A stretch of 64,000 bases of DNA from Bacillota bacterium (GCA_023392535.1 JAEVYY010000008.1:186001-250000), one strand, 5' to 3'; positions 1-9,152 are shown, numbered from the stretch's first letter. Numbers and translations are program-made. Notes: generated by a model not told the origin, from the letters alone.

Positions 1-254
1 AATGGCTCGTGTGCCTCCAAATTTTTTGTTCCCGGTACCCCACCAGGCAGAATAATCATATCCACTTCTTCAAACTCGGCCTCCGACCATTTTTTATCCG
101 CACAAATCTGGATATTATGAGAACCTGTTACTTGTAAATCATCTGATATTGATATCATAGCGATCTCGATATCTGCTCGTCTAAGTAAATCTACTACCGT
201 TAGTGCTTCAATTTCTTCCAAACCTGGTGCCAAAAAAATAGCTGCTTTCTGCAT
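1..254 (-). CDS. DJ-1/PfpI family protein (partial, N-terminus only)
   Basis: Reverse-strand reading from the ATG at 254 gives an 84-residue N-terminus that runs off the window edge. It begins MQKAAIFLAPGLEEIEALT and contains a DMIILPGGVPGT stretch. Both are hallmarks of the DJ-1/ThiJ/PfpI fold, in which the early Glu and a later nucleophile-elbow Cys (outside the window) form the active site. A GAGAGGG ribosome binding site precedes the ATG. Family members act as glyoxalases, deglycases or stress proteins; the exact activity cannot be assigned from this fragment. Confidence 0.85.
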   Translation of the reverse strand, partial: MQKAAIFLAPGLEEIEALTVVDLLRRADIEIAMISISDDLQVTGSHNIQICADKKWSEAEFEEVDMIILPGGVPGTKNLEAHEP

Positions 255-375
255 AATGTTTCCCTCTCAGAATATCTAAAACACTTTCTGCCTTTCTTTA
301 AAATAATGATAAAGTAAATCTCTTTGTGCTATAATAGCATAATACAGAAGTGAATTGCAACGAAAGGAGATTTTC

Positions 376-849
376 ATGAAACCAATGGAAATAGAACGCA
401 AATATATCATTAAATGTTTACCTGAGCATCTTCATTCATATCCCTTTCACATTATTGAACAGGGATATCTAAGTACCAATCCTGTAGTCCGCGTCCGCAG
501 ACAAGATAACGATTACTATCTTACCTATAAGGGTAGTGGCATGATGGTACGAGAAGAATATAATCTTCCCCTTACTGCAGCTTCCTATGAGAACCTGCTT
601 TCCAAAGCGGATGGAAATATCATATCCAAAACACGTTATTTAATACCATTAAGTAAATATATTCCTGATTCCTCATTAACCATTGAATTGGACGTTTTTA
701 ATTCTCCTTTTGCGCCTTTGATCATAGCAGAAATAGAGTTCAGCAGTGAAGAAGAAGCAAATGCTTTTATTGCTCCTGATTGGTTTCTAAAGGATGTCAC
801 TAAGGATAAAGCATACCATAACTCCACTCTAAGCCAAATCGTGTTTTAA
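376..849 (+). CDS. CYTH domain protein
   Basis: A 157-residue protein starting at the ATG at 376, chosen because AAAGGAGA lies just upstream; the in-frame ATG at 355 has no such site. The N-terminal EIERKY (ExExK) signature and the RVRR and YLTYKG strands define the CYTH fold, a tunnel-shaped enzyme that handles triphosphates with metal ions. The late acidic cluster (EIEFSSEEEA) supplies metal ligands. Bacterial members are class IV adenylate cyclases, thiamine triphosphatases or tripolyphosphatases; bacterial singletons of this size most often hydrolyse inorganic tripolyphosphate. It is transcribed alone on plus, convergent with malQ. Confidence 0.85.
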   Translation: MKPMEIERKYIIKCLPEHLHSYPFHIIEQGYLSTNPVVRVRRQDNDYYLTYKGSGMMVREEYNLPLTAASYENLLSKADGNIISKTRYLIPLSKYIPDSSLTIELDVFNSPFAPLIIAEIEFSSEEEANAFIAPDWFLKDVTKDKAYHNSTLSQIVF

Positions 850-862
850 AATAATTACTGTT

Positions 863-2344
863 TTATCTACCGTAAATTTTTGTCATCCTTTTTATCTTTT
901 CTGCAAGATAGCTGCTCATATCTGTAGATTTCATACGCCATTTCCAGTTATCGCCTAGTGTTGATGGCATATTTATTCTAGAATTCTCATTCAGTTCCAA
1001 GTAATCCTGCATCGGAATTATTGCCACATCTGAGACACTTGACAGAGCTGCTCTTATAAAAGACCATACAATATCCGGTGGAGATGTGTCATTTTGTATA
1101 TTAAGATATTCTTTGGCAAAATTTTTATCATGTTCATTTAGTTTCCCGTACCAGCCTAAAGTCGTATCATTATCATGCGTACCCGTATATACGATACTGT
1201 TTTTCTCATAATTATGAGGAAGATACATACTTTCTTCACTTGAATCAAAAGCAAATTGCAAAATTTTCATACCCGGAAAACCTGTTTTTTTAACCAATTC
1301 AAATACACTATTCGTTAATATTCCAAGATCCTCAGCTATGACACTTTTATCTCCTATGGTTTCCTGCATCTTATTAAATAATTCATAACCTGGTCCTGCT
1401 TCCCATTTTCCATTTTCGGCTGTCAGACTGCCATATGGTATCGCATAATATTCATCAAAGCCCCTAAAATGATCTATACGTACAACGTCATAACGCTCAA
1501 ATGAGTATGCCATGCGCAGCATCCACCAAGCATAGTTCGTTTTTTTGTGAAATGGCCAATGATATAATGGATTTCCCCATAACTGCCCCGTTTCTGAAAA
1601 TGCATCTGGTGGACAGCCTGCCACAGCTATCGGTCTTAATTGCGAATCGAGTTGGAAAAGTTCTGGACTTGCCCAAGTATCCGCACTGTCAAATGCTACA
1701 TATATGGGAATATCCCCAATAATACCAACATGCTTTTTATTTGCATATTGTTTCAATCTTGACCACTGTAAGGAAAATTCATATTGCAGGAACTGATAAT
1801 ATGCGATCTTTCTCGCATATTTTTCTTTATAAGCGCACATTGCATCCGGCTCCCGCTTCTTTATATCTTCCTCCCATTCTATAAAGCTTTTTCCTTCGTA
1901 CGAGTCTTTTACAGCCATGTAAAGGGCATAATCTTCCAACCAAAAACTATTTTTTATTATGTATTCCCTGAATTCCGGATCATTTTGTATATCACTATTC
2001 TCATAAGCTTGATATAATATTTTAAATCTTGCCAAGTATATTTTTTCATAATCGATCTTATCATCAGCACCTCCAAAATCATAAGCATCACAATCTTTCT
2101 TTGTAAGATACCCTTTCTCTACAAGCGTATCCAAATCAATATAATAAGGATTTCCCGCAAATGTTGAAAATGACTGATAGGGAGAATCCCCATATCCCGT
2201 AGGTCCCAATGGAAGAATCTGCCAATATGTTTGACCTGACTCGTACAAGAAATCGATAAAGCGATATGCTTCTTTCGAAAAACTTCCAATTCCATACCGC
2301 GATGGTATGCATGAAATTGGTAATAATATGCCACATTTTCTCAT
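863..2344 (-). CDS. malQ: 4-alpha-glucanotransferase (amylomaltase)
   Basis: A 493-residue glycoside hydrolase family 77 enzyme, normal length for the family. It moves maltosyl and longer glucan units between alpha-1,4-glucans and works with glycogen phosphorylase (23770-26085 here) in maltodextrin and glycogen use. Visible signatures are LLPISCIPSRYGIG at the N-terminus, LPLGPTGYGDSPYQS, the nucleophile Asp in VVRIDHFRGF (about residue 290), the acid/base Glu in IAEDLG (about 340) and the third Asp in THDNDT (about 390). It is the last gene of a minus-strand run after the CmpB-like and PfkB genes, 59 bases behind the kinase. Confidence 0.95.
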   Translation of the reverse strand: MRKCGILLPISCIPSRYGIGSFSKEAYRFIDFLYESGQTYWQILPLGPTGYGDSPYQSFSTFAGNPYYIDLDTLVEKGYLTKKDCDAYDFGGADDKIDYEKIYLARFKILYQAYENSDIQNDPEFREYIIKNSFWLEDYALYMAVKDSYEGKSFIEWEEDIKKREPDAMCAYKEKYARKIAYYQFLQYEFSLQWSRLKQYANKKHVGIIGDIPIYVAFDSADTWASPELFQLDSQLRPIAVAGCPPDAFSETGQLWGNPLYHWPFHKKTNYAWWMLRMAYSFERYDVVRIDHFRGFDEYYAIPYGSLTAENGKWEAGPGYELFNKMQETIGDKSVIAEDLGILTNSVFELVKKTGFPGMKILQFAFDSSEESMYLPHNYEKNSIVYTGTHDNDTTLGWYGKLNEHDKNFAKEYLNIQNDTSPPDIVWSFIRAALSSVSDVAIIPMQDYLELNENSRINMPSTLGDNWKWRMKSTDMSSYLAEKIKRMTKIYGR

Positions 2345-2403
2345 TGTACTCCCATCTGCTGCTTATGCAGCACTTATTTAAGACATGAAAAAAAGAATTC
2401 TTA

Positions 2404-3330
2404 CTATACTATTTCAATCATAACATTCTTAAGCATTTCAAACACTTCTTTTCTTGGGAGTGCTATCGTACCTTCTTTACTCACTGCTAAAGTACCGCAA
2501 GCAACGCCAAACGCAAAGGCTTTTTCCAGTTTCTCATGCATAATTCCGTAAAGAAAACCTGCAAGCATGGAATCACCTGCCCCTACCGTACTCTTAACAT
2601 CTATCTTTATTGGCAATGCTCTTAACACCATATTACTTCCAATTAATAAACTTCCTTTTCGGCCTAAAGATACTAAAATATAAGTTACATGATATTGTAC
2701 GATCCACGATCTGGCTGCCTCGATGATTTCTTCATCCGATTTTAATTTTCGTCCAATTGCATTCTCAAATTCGTGAATATTGGGTTTTATGATAGCAACA
2801 CCTGCTTTTAGACCTTCTAATAAAAGTTCACCTTCCGCATCCAACACAACCTTACATTTTTCTCGAATAGCTAAAATCATCTTTCCATAAATATCGGTCT
2901 TTAAACCTACCGGAATACTACCACTAATCACTACATATTCACTAACCTCGGCGCACTTTTCCAGCACTAAGAACAATTCCTGTATTTGCTTTTCCGTAAC
3001 CGAAAAACCTGCTTCATTTAAATCTGTAGTTCTCTGTTTTTCCAAATCCACAATCTTGGTATTGGTTCTGGTCGCTTCTTCCACATAGACACGATGTGTC
3101 TTAAAGTTTTGCCTTTCCAATAATTCTTCGACGCCTGACTGATTCTTCCTCCCTAAAAAACAAACAGCCTGATTTTCTTCCCCAAGACTTCCTAATATTT
3201 TGGAGACATTAATCCCTTTTCCTCCAATATCTTCCCGTACTTTTGAAATTCGATTTACTTCTCCTGGCTTTAGATGTTCCAATATGATGGTCTTATCAAT
3301 TGCTGGATTTAAAGTAACTGTTGTGATCAT
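2404..3330 (-). CDS. 1-phosphofructokinase family sugar-phosphate kinase
   Basis: A 308-residue PfkB-superfamily kinase. The ATG at 3330 is preferred because GGGGAAAG precedes it; a TTG start five codons earlier is possible. The GGKGINVSKILGSLG N-terminal signature, VISGSIP and the C-terminal GAGDSMLAGFLYG with catalytic Asp are those of FruK/LacC enzymes. These phosphorylate fructose-1-phosphate or tagatose-6-phosphate with ATP to the 1,6-bisphosphate. No fructose PTS gene is adjacent, so substrate is open. It is interesting because the sugar operon at 11751-21795 ends with a bisphosphate-type aldolase but has no kinase of its own. It is separated from the CmpB-like gene upstream by 36 bases, suggesting co-transcription. 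Confidence 0.88.
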   Translation of the reverse strand: MITTVTLNPAIDKTIILEHLKPGEVNRISKVREDIGGKGINVSKILGSLGEENQAVCFLGRKNQSGVEELLERQNFKTHRVYVEEATRTNTKIVDLEKQRTTDLNEAGFSVTEKQIQELFLVLEKCAEVSEYVVISGSIPVGLKTDIYGKMILAIREKCKVVLDAEGELLLEGLKAGVAIIKPNIHEFENAIGRKLKSDEEIIEAARSWIVQYHVTYILVSLGRKGSLLIGSNMVLRALPIKIDVKSTVGAGDSMLAGFLYGIMHEKLEKAFAFGVACGTLAVSKEGTIALPRKEVFEMLKNVMIEIV

Positions 3331-3366
3331 ATTCTTTCCCCTCAATCTTTCATTTATTTGCCCTTT

Positions 3367-3903
3367 TTAGATGCCTTCTGAAATACCACTACCCATATTC
3401 GGTTGAAATACAGAAAACACAAAATCAAGCAAGAAAATCAACATTAGAACAGCGGCAATTATTCTTTTCTTGTTCGTGTTAATTCGACTGATTTTAGAAT
3501 CCAGAAAAGGTACCAATCCATAAACAATCAGGCTCCCAGCTATCCCGAAGAAAAGTAATGATTTTAAACACACCCTTCCATTTATATTAAAGGTATCGTC
3601 CCCATAGCTCCACCACCTTGTGTGATATAACTTTTCTAATACGATGGATGCCATAAACTCTAATAATCCACATGCCGTTAAGGTAGATATAAATAGTAAT
3701 AACGGATTTTTTCCAACTCCTTTACTTATCATTATCATAAGTAAAAATCCAAAACCGTAAATCGGAAGCCAAGGTCCATGAAGTACACCTCTGTTTGCAA
3801 AAATCCCAAATACATATAGGGTACAAAGAACCTCCCAAATCCAACCAATCACACTCCCAAAGAAAAACATAAATATAATATCTGCAATTTTATCTTTCTT
3901 CAT
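3367..3903 (-). CDS. CmpB-type integral membrane protein (putative ABC-transporter type IV family)
   Basis: A 178-residue membrane protein with about five hydrophobic segments. The WEV, NRGVLHGPWLPIYGFG, EFMASIVLEK, WWSY and FNINGRVCLKSLLFFG motifs are those of the widely distributed family called putative ABC-transporter type IV (CmpB), whose biochemical role is not established. I chose the ATG at 3903; a TTG at 3966 would add 21 polar residues. No ATPase partner is adjacent. It lies directly after the dapL terminator, so it heads the run leading to the kinase and malQ. Confidence 0.75.
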   Translation of the reverse strand: MKKDKIADIIFMFFFGSVIGWIWEVLCTLYVFGIFANRGVLHGPWLPIYGFGFLLMIMISKGVGKNPLLLFISTLTACGLLEFMASIVLEKLYHTRWWSYGDDTFNINGRVCLKSLLFFGIAGSLIVYGLVPFLDSKISRINTNKKRIIAAVLMLIFLLDFVFSVFQPNMGSGISEGI

Positions 3904-3970
3904 TTCTAACTCTTTCTTCTGATGTCGTTTTCTATAGTATATCCAGTTTACAGAAAATAGAGCCAATAAC

Positions 3971-4011
3971 TAAAAAACCCTGGAAGACCACATGCCGATA
4001 TGGTATTCCAG
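3971..4011 (-). terminator. Intrinsic terminator after dapL
   Basis: The two arms CTGGAA-ACCA-AT and AT-TGGT-TTCCAG (3980-4011) form an imperfect stem with a CGGC loop, followed on the minus strand by GGTTTTTTAG. It sits 15 bases beyond the dapL stop and separates dapF-dapL from the next gene. Confidence 0.85.
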
Positions 4012-4025
4012 AGATTTTAATTGGA

Positions 4026-5246
4026 CTAGAATTGGAGTTTTTTGATACGATTGATTGCTTCCACTGTATTTTCATAACTTCCAAATGCGGTCAATCTAAA
4101 ATAGGTCTCGCCACTTGGTCCAAATCCAGATCCAGGAGTACCCACTACATTAGCTTGTTCTAATAAATGATCAAAAAATTCCCAACTCGTCATATTATTT
4201 GGTGCTTTTAACCAAATATATGGGGCGTTAACACCACCGGATACTGAATAACCCGATTCCTTCAATCCATCATAAATGTATTTGGCATTCTTCATATAGT
4301 AGGAAACCTGATTTTTTAATTGTTCTTTGCCTTTTTCAGAATATACCGCCTCACCAGCTTTTTGTACAATATAAGGGGCACCATTATATTTGGTTCCATG
4401 ACGTCTTGCCCATAAAGAATGTAACATTATGTCTCCTGCTTTCAGTTCTTTCGGTATTACTGTATAACCTAATCGTACCCCAGTAAATCCAGCGTTCTTC
4501 GAAAAGGAATGAAGTTCAATCGCACAAGTCCGCGCCCCATCACATTCATAGATTGAATGAGGTACATTCTCTTCAGAAATATAAGCTTCATAAGCCGCAT
4601 CATAAATAATTACAGCACCAACTTTATTTGCATAATCTACCCACTCCTGCAACTGAGATTTATGGATCGTAGAACCAGTCGGATTATTCGGAAAGCAAAG
4701 GTATATGATATCCGGTGTCTCTTTTGGTAATTCCGGGGCAAAATTATTTTCAGCGGTACATGGCATATAAATCACATTGCTCCATGTGCCTTTTACCGTG
4801 TCATACACGCCGGTTCTGCCCGCCATTACATTCGTGTCCACATATACCGGATAAACAGGGTCGCATACTGCAATTTTATTCTCTGTACTAAAAATTTCTT
4901 GTATATTTCCCGAATCACATTTTGCGCCATCTGATACAAAAATTTCATCTGCTGAAATTTCACATCCTCTTGCAACATAATCGTTTTCTGCTATCGCATT
5001 CCTTAAAAATTCATAGCCAAGATCTGGCCCATATCCATGAAATGTATCTGCCTCCCCCATTTCCGATACTGCATTGTGAAGTGCTTCCACAATGACTGGC
5101 GCCAATGGCTGTGTCACATCACCAATCCCAAGACGTATGATTTTGCTATTTGGATTAGCCTGTGCATATGCATTTACTTTTTTATTAATGGTAGAAAATA
5201 AATAACTTCCAGGTAATTTTAAATAATTGTCATTTACTTTAAACAT
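4026..5246 (-). CDS. dapL: LL-diaminopimelate aminotransferase
   Basis: A 406-residue fold-type I PLP aminotransferase that makes LL-2,6-diaminopimelate directly from tetrahydrodipicolinate and glutamate, bypassing the succinylase or acetylase steps. Diagnostic stretches are the N-terminal FKVNDNYLKLPGSYLFSTI, RLGIGDVTQPLAP, CFPNNPTGS, YDAAYEAYI and the PLP-lysine segment SFSKNAGFTGVRLGY. The start overlaps the end of dapF by 13 bases, so the two consecutive steps of lysine and peptidoglycan precursor synthesis are translationally coupled. The shorter acetyl-pathway aminotransferases lack this N-terminal segment. Confidence 0.95.
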   Translation of the reverse strand: MFKVNDNYLKLPGSYLFSTINKKVNAYAQANPNSKIIRLGIGDVTQPLAPVIVEALHNAVSEMGEADTFHGYGPDLGYEFLRNAIAENDYVARGCEISADEIFVSDGAKCDSGNIQEIFSTENKIAVCDPVYPVYVDTNVMAGRTGVYDTVKGTWSNVIYMPCTAENNFAPELPKETPDIIYLCFPNNPTGSTIHKSQLQEWVDYANKVGAVIIYDAAYEAYISEENVPHSIYECDGARTCAIELHSFSKNAGFTGVRLGYTVIPKELKAGDIMLHSLWARRHGTKYNGAPYIVQKAGEAVYSEKGKEQLKNQVSYYMKNAKYIYDGLKESGYSVSGGVNAPYIWLKAPNNMTSWEFFDHLLEQANVVGTPGSGFGPSGETYFRLTAFGSYENTVEAINRIKKLQF

Positions 5247-6094
5247 GATATTCTCCTCTCGCGTAAATCTATCACACCCTCAAATACGGTTGTGGCAGGT
5301 CCCGTCATAAATATAAGATTTTGTTCTCTATCCCACTGAATCGTTAAACTGCCACCTAATAGTTTAACAGTTACTTGCTCTTCCGTCAAACCATTTAAGA
5401 TACAAGCAACCGCCGTTGCGCAACAGCCGGTTCCGCATGCCAAAGTCTCTCCGGATCCTCTTTCCCAAACACGCATCTTAACATTTTTTCTATCAATCAC
5501 CTTAACAAATTCTGCATTTACACGATTTGGAAAAAGCGGATGATGCTCAAACAGCGGACCAATCTTCTCTAAATCCATATTTTCAACATCATCCACGAAC
5601 ATGACCACATGGGGGTTTCCCATGGAGACCGCCGTCATATGGAAGACCATCCCATCTACTTCTATCTCCTCCTGAATCACTTCTTGTTTTTCAGATAGGA
5701 TAGGGATACGATTTGCTCTCAAAACAGGACTCCCCATATTAACTTTTACCATGGATACCTTTCCATCTTCAAGCATCAATTCTATATGTTTTACTTCGCC
5801 GCAACTTTCTATGCAAAGAGAAGTCTTATCCGTAAGTCCTTTGTCAAAAACATATTTTGCTACACAACGAATCCCATTACCGCACATCTCAGCCCTGCTG
5901 CCATCTGCATTGTACATCTCCATTTCAAAATCAGCATTTGCTGATGGGTTGATAAAAATCACACCATCGCCACCAATTCCAAAATGTCTGTCGCTAAGTC
6001 TGATTGCCAAATCAGATTTGTTTTCCACGTGTTCTTCAAAACCGTTAATGTACACATAATCATTGCCACAGCCATGCATTTTTGTAAAATTCAT
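5234..6094 (-). CDS. dapF: Diaminopimelate epimerase
   Basis: A 286-residue cofactor-independent epimerase that converts LL- to meso-diaminopimelate. The ATG at 6094 (MNFTKMHGCGNDYVYING) has AAGGAAGAAGGAAT upstream and matches the family N-terminus; an in-frame ATG at 6121 would add nine charged residues. The two catalytic cysteines are in NADGSRAEMCGNGIRC and in GSGETLACGTGCCA. GIGGDGVIFI is also conserved. It is the first gene of the dapF-dapL pair. Confidence 0.96.
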   Translation of the reverse strand: MNFTKMHGCGNDYVYINGFEEHVENKSDLAIRLSDRHFGIGGDGVIFINPSANADFEMEMYNADGSRAEMCGNGIRCVAKYVFDKGLTDKTSLCIESCGEVKHIELMLEDGKVSMVKVNMGSPVLRANRIPILSEKQEVIQEEIEVDGMVFHMTAVSMGNPHVVMFVDDVENMDLEKIGPLFEHHPLFPNRVNAEFVKVIDRKNVKMRVWERGSGETLACGTGCCATAVACILNGLTEEQVTVKLLGGSLTIQWDREQNLIFMTGPATTVFEGVIDLRERRISCLK

Positions 6095-6183
6095 TCTAAT
6101 TCCTTCTTCCTTTTCATTCATTATATAGTCTGTGATCCGTAATACTTTTTAATTAAGTATAGCATATCACTTTTCTCCTTTCA

Positions 6184-6252
6184 TTAACATTAACTGCCTT
6201 TAACTTTGCAAATGTTGCTTTTTTTTACAGTTTCATTTTATTGTGGTAAAAT
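6184..6252 (+). promoter_or_regulatory. Promoter of the agr-like operon with tandem TTAAC boxes
   Basis: TTTACA at 6224-6229 and TAAAAT at 6247-6252 are 17 bases apart and lie 38 bases before the kinase start. Just upstream are TTAACA at 6184 and TTAACT at 6190 and 6200, the last two exactly 10 bases apart. Read on the minus strand they are AGTTAA cores, resembling the short direct repeats bound by LytTR-domain regulators. Autoregulation by the downstream LytTR protein is an inference. Confidence 0.55.
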
Positions 6253-6290
6253 ATACCAAATAAATTTATTATGAGGGAAAGGTTGTTTTT

Positions 6291-7580
6291 ATGATTGAAT
6301 TCTTTTTTGAAATACTGGTTAATGCGTGTGAAAAAATATTTTATGCTTATTTTCTCAGTAAATATATGAAACCGATATCTAAAATCCGTATTGTTTGTGG
6401 TGTTATTACCATGTTCGTTTTTGAGACTATCATCAATAAGCTCTCATTCAACAGTAATTATCAATTGATTATATTTTATTTAGCGGATACTCTTTTTATC
6501 TTTATGGCATTTCGTGGTTCTGTCTTCCGTAAACTAGTGCTGGGGACCAGCGAGATATTAATTTCTGGCATCGCTAATGCAGTAACCTTTTTTATAACTG
6601 ATAATTTTACCTCTCTTGACATAACAAAAGCATCCATTCCTTCTGAGACAAGAATCATTATGATCAGTATGTATTCTTTAATTTGTGCGCTCCTTTTCTT
6701 TCTATGTTCCAGAAGAAGACAAAAATCTTATCAAATGCCACCATACCTCACCATTGCTTTGATTTTTCTTATTTTAATAGGGGTACTTGCCATTGATCAG
6801 ACATTGGATATTTCTATCAATACCGTGCCTGCTGAGAATACCAATCCAATATTTTCAACATCCTATATTTCCATGTGCATTTTATTTATTCTATTGGGCA
6901 TCATTCTTCTTTTTGAAGTGGTTGGAATCACACTTAATAAAAACTTAACATTGGAACTGGAAAATCATCAGTATAAAGCAGAGCAACAGCAAATTGAAGA
7001 TATGCACAATTCTATTCATACGCTGCGCATGTTAAAACATGATTACCAGCAGCATTTAGATACTATAAATGGGTTGTTAATAACCAAAGATTATGACTCT
7101 ATTGGAAAATATTTAGAAGATCTGGATATGTCTTCCTATGAATTTATAACCGTAACTGGAAATTCCATCATAGATTCCTTATTATCTGCTAAAATAATGC
7201 TGGCACGATCGCACCATATCAATGTTTCCTATGAATTCTTTTTACCAGACAAGCTGTCCATTCTATCAACTGATTTGTCCATTGTACTAGGCAATATCAT
7301 GGATAATGCAATTGAAGCATGCGATAAATTTTTTCCTGAGGCAAGCCGATATATCTCATTGGATATTCGTCCGGTTAGAAGTATGTTGTATATAAAGATT
7401 ACTAATGCCTCTACTGGCTTTTATCTTATAGATGATGATGTCTATCAAACTACAAAAGCAGATAGTAATCACGGTATCGGTTTGAAACGATGCAAAGAAT
7501 TGATTGAAAAATATAATGGGTTTTGCAACTTTATAGGAAATGAAAGGGAATTTATAAGCTCCATTGTACTTCCTCTATAA
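6291..7580 (+). CDS. AgrC-like GHKL sensor histidine kinase
   Basis: A 429-residue membrane histidine kinase. The first 200 or so residues carry about six hydrophobic segments (peptide sensor). The cytosolic part has the phospho-acceptor box MLKHDYQQHLDTINGLL and GHKL ATPase boxes LGNIMDNAIEAC (N box) and GIGLKRCKELIEKYNG (G box). This architecture is that of AgrC/ComD-type quorum-sensing kinases. The next gene is a LytTR response regulator and the third is AgrB, so the receptor role is well supported by context. A GAGGGAAAGG site lies upstream of the start. Confidence 0.9.
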   Translation: MIEFFFEILVNACEKIFYAYFLSKYMKPISKIRIVCGVITMFVFETIINKLSFNSNYQLIIFYLADTLFIFMAFRGSVFRKLVLGTSEILISGIANAVTFFITDNFTSLDITKASIPSETRIIMISMYSLICALLFFLCSRRRQKSYQMPPYLTIALIFLILIGVLAIDQTLDISINTVPAENTNPIFSTSYISMCILFILLGIILLFEVVGITLNKNLTLELENHQYKAEQQQIEDMHNSIHTLRMLKHDYQQHLDTINGLLITKDYDSIGKYLEDLDMSSYEFITVTGNSIIDSLLSAKIMLARSHHINVSYEFFLPDKLSILSTDLSIVLGNIMDNAIEACDKFFPEASRYISLDIRPVRSMLYIKITNASTGFYLIDDDVYQTTKADSNHGIGLKRCKELIEKYNGFCNFIGNEREFISSIVLPL

Positions 7581-7617
7581 TATGAATTACAGACTATCAG
7601 AGAAAGGATGAAACACT

Positions 7618-8322
7618 GTGACCAACCTTAAAATTGCTATTTTAGAAGATGAACAACACTATATTGATATGCTTCATTCCATGCTCCTGAATTGGAAACA
7701 AGAACACCCTATCACACTCACTATCAACCATTATACGAATGGTCATGACCTTCTGGTGAATGCTTCCTACTTTCACTTGATCTTTATTGATATTAAGCTA
7801 AGCAATCAGACTGATGGAATCGACATTGCCAAATCTTTGCGTAAACAAGGTTACTGCGGTGATCTCATATTCACCACCAGTTACAGAGATTATTCTTTGG
7901 AAGGCTACGAAGTACAGGCGTTGCACTATCTGATTAAGCCAGTACCGAAAGAAAAATTATGGAGATGTATGGATATTGTAATGAACAAGTTAAGACCGTC
8001 ATATCACTCCATTTTTTATAGAAATGAATTACTAAAGATTGAACATGTTTCGATTTCTTATCTGGCAAGTTCCAATCACTATATTGATATTTATAAATTA
8101 AATGGTACTCAACCGATCTCTTATAGGGGAACCTTCCAGGAGGAAATCCCAAAGTTTCCATCCTATTTTAAACAGTGTCATCGAAGCATTCTGGTTAATA
8201 TGAATCACGTAGCTTCTATCAAAGGAAAGGAACTGTTCCTCACCGATGGCACACAGCTTCCTATTAGTCCATCTTATCTTGAAGTAATAAGAAATACTAT
8301 TTTACATATTTTAAACGATTAA
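7618..8322 (+). CDS. AgrA-like LytTR response regulator
   Basis: A 234-residue regulator starting at a GTG (7618) with GAGAAAGGATG upstream; the nearer ATG is out of frame. Residues 1-120 form a receiver domain with EDE acidic pocket, phospho-acceptor Asp in FIDIKLSNQTDGIDIA, and conserved Lys in YLIKPV. Residues 130-230 form a LytTR DNA-binding domain (EHVSISYLASSNHYIDIY and RSILVNMNHVASI). It is 37 bases after the kinase and should be phosphorylated by it. Candidate binding sites are seen upstream of the operon and upstream of the agrD-like gene. Confidence 0.92.
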   Translation: MTNLKIAILEDEQHYIDMLHSMLLNWKQEHPITLTINHYTNGHDLLVNASYFHLIFIDIKLSNQTDGIDIAKSLRKQGYCGDLIFTTSYRDYSLEGYEVQALHYLIKPVPKEKLWRCMDIVMNKLRPSYHSIFYRNELLKIEHVSISYLASSNHYIDIYKLNGTQPISYRGTFQEEIPKFPSYFKQCHRSILVNMNHVASIKGKELFLTDGTQLPISPSYLEVIRNTILHILND

Positions 8323-8341
8323 TTCATAAAGGAGGTTCTTC

Positions 8342-8914
8342 ATGTTAAAAAAGATGTCCGTTTTTATTGCTGACAAATTAATCACTTCTGGTTTTGACCC
8401 TGATCAGCGGGAAATCATTGCTTATGGCGCAGAATGCACATTAAGTGAATTACTCGCAAACATAATTCTGATACTGGTAGCTTACCTGCTTCATCTACTA
8501 CCTGTTACTCTTATCTGGCTTGTATTTTTTACTGCATTGCGCGTTCAAGTGGGTGGGTATCATGCCGCTAATCATACCCTATGCATTTTGGAAAGTACTA
8601 TCATAGGTATCGTATGTTCTTATTTTTCTACTCTTCTTACCTATTCTCTTACCATGATATGCGGCTTTCTTCTTATAATTTTTTTTGTTATTTTAAAATA
8701 TGCACCGGCGGTACATCCAAATCACCCTATATCCGTTACATATCAGCGTAAGCTATTACGCCGTTCTCTTATAGTATTTGCAATAGAAGCCCTACTAACA
8801 ATTATGAGCTTTATGATTTTTCCCCCTGTTTATGCAACTGTTATGATGAATTCTATCTTTAGTTGTGTTTTCTTAATGATTCTTGGACTGATTGGAACAA
8901 AAAATATAAGGTAA
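8342..8914 (+). CDS. agrB: AgrB-like accessory gene regulator peptidase
   Basis: A 190-residue polytopic membrane cysteine peptidase that cleaves and cyclises AgrD propeptides. Catalytic His74 and Cys81 sit in RVQVGGYHAANHTLC with the same seven-residue spacing as His77/Cys84 of the Staphylococcus enzyme. At least four hydrophobic segments follow. The gene is 19 bases behind the response regulator with GGAGG before its start. No peptide gene follows on this strand; the matching AgrD-like ORF is on the opposite strand at 9250-9396, convergent with agrB. Confidence 0.92.
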   Translation: MLKKMSVFIADKLITSGFDPDQREIIAYGAECTLSELLANIILILVAYLLHLLPVTLIWLVFFTALRVQVGGYHAANHTLCILESTIIGIVCSYFSTLLTYSLTMICGFLLIIFFVILKYAPAVHPNHPISVTYQRKLLRRSLIVFAIEALLTIMSFMIFPPVYATVMMNSIFSCVFLMILGLIGTKNIR

Positions 8915-8920
8915 GTATGT

Positions 8921-9055
8921 CAATTTGCACCTTTATGTCTTGATAAAATAGATACACAGCATAGTTCGATCGCAGCACGCTTACGCTTGGATTCCGCACG
9001 CAATGGTACAATGCTGTGCTTCCATTTTTGGCAAGGTTATTAGATGTGCAAATTG
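8921..9055. repeat. Nested inverted repeats after agrB
   Basis: CAATTTGCAC at 8921-8930 is exactly complementary to GTGCAAATTG at 9046-9055, and inside it CACAGCAT at 8955-8962 pairs with ATGCTGTG at 9011-9018. The outer arm overlaps the bases immediately after the agrB stop. The 135-base element could fold as a long branched stem, be a decayed miniature mobile element, or act as a termination or RNA-stability structure. No ORF with a ribosome binding site lies in it. Confidence 0.6.
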
Positions 9056-9101
9056 TAAACCATTTTATTATAATCTAAATGGTGCAAATCCGAATCTTAG
9101 G

Positions 9102-9152
9102 ACAGAAAATAAGATGCATGCCGTCCCCCTTTGACCGCATGCATCTTTCTGT
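9102..9152 (-). terminator. Strong hairpin between agrB and agrD-like gene
   Basis: AAGATGCATGC (9111-9121) pairs perfectly with GCATGCATCTT (9137-9147), and flanking ACAGAAA/TTTCTGT extends the stem. The minus strand continues with TATTTTCTG, so it could end agrD-like transcripts; it could equally stop agrB read-through. The uridine tract is imperfect in both directions. Confidence 0.5.
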
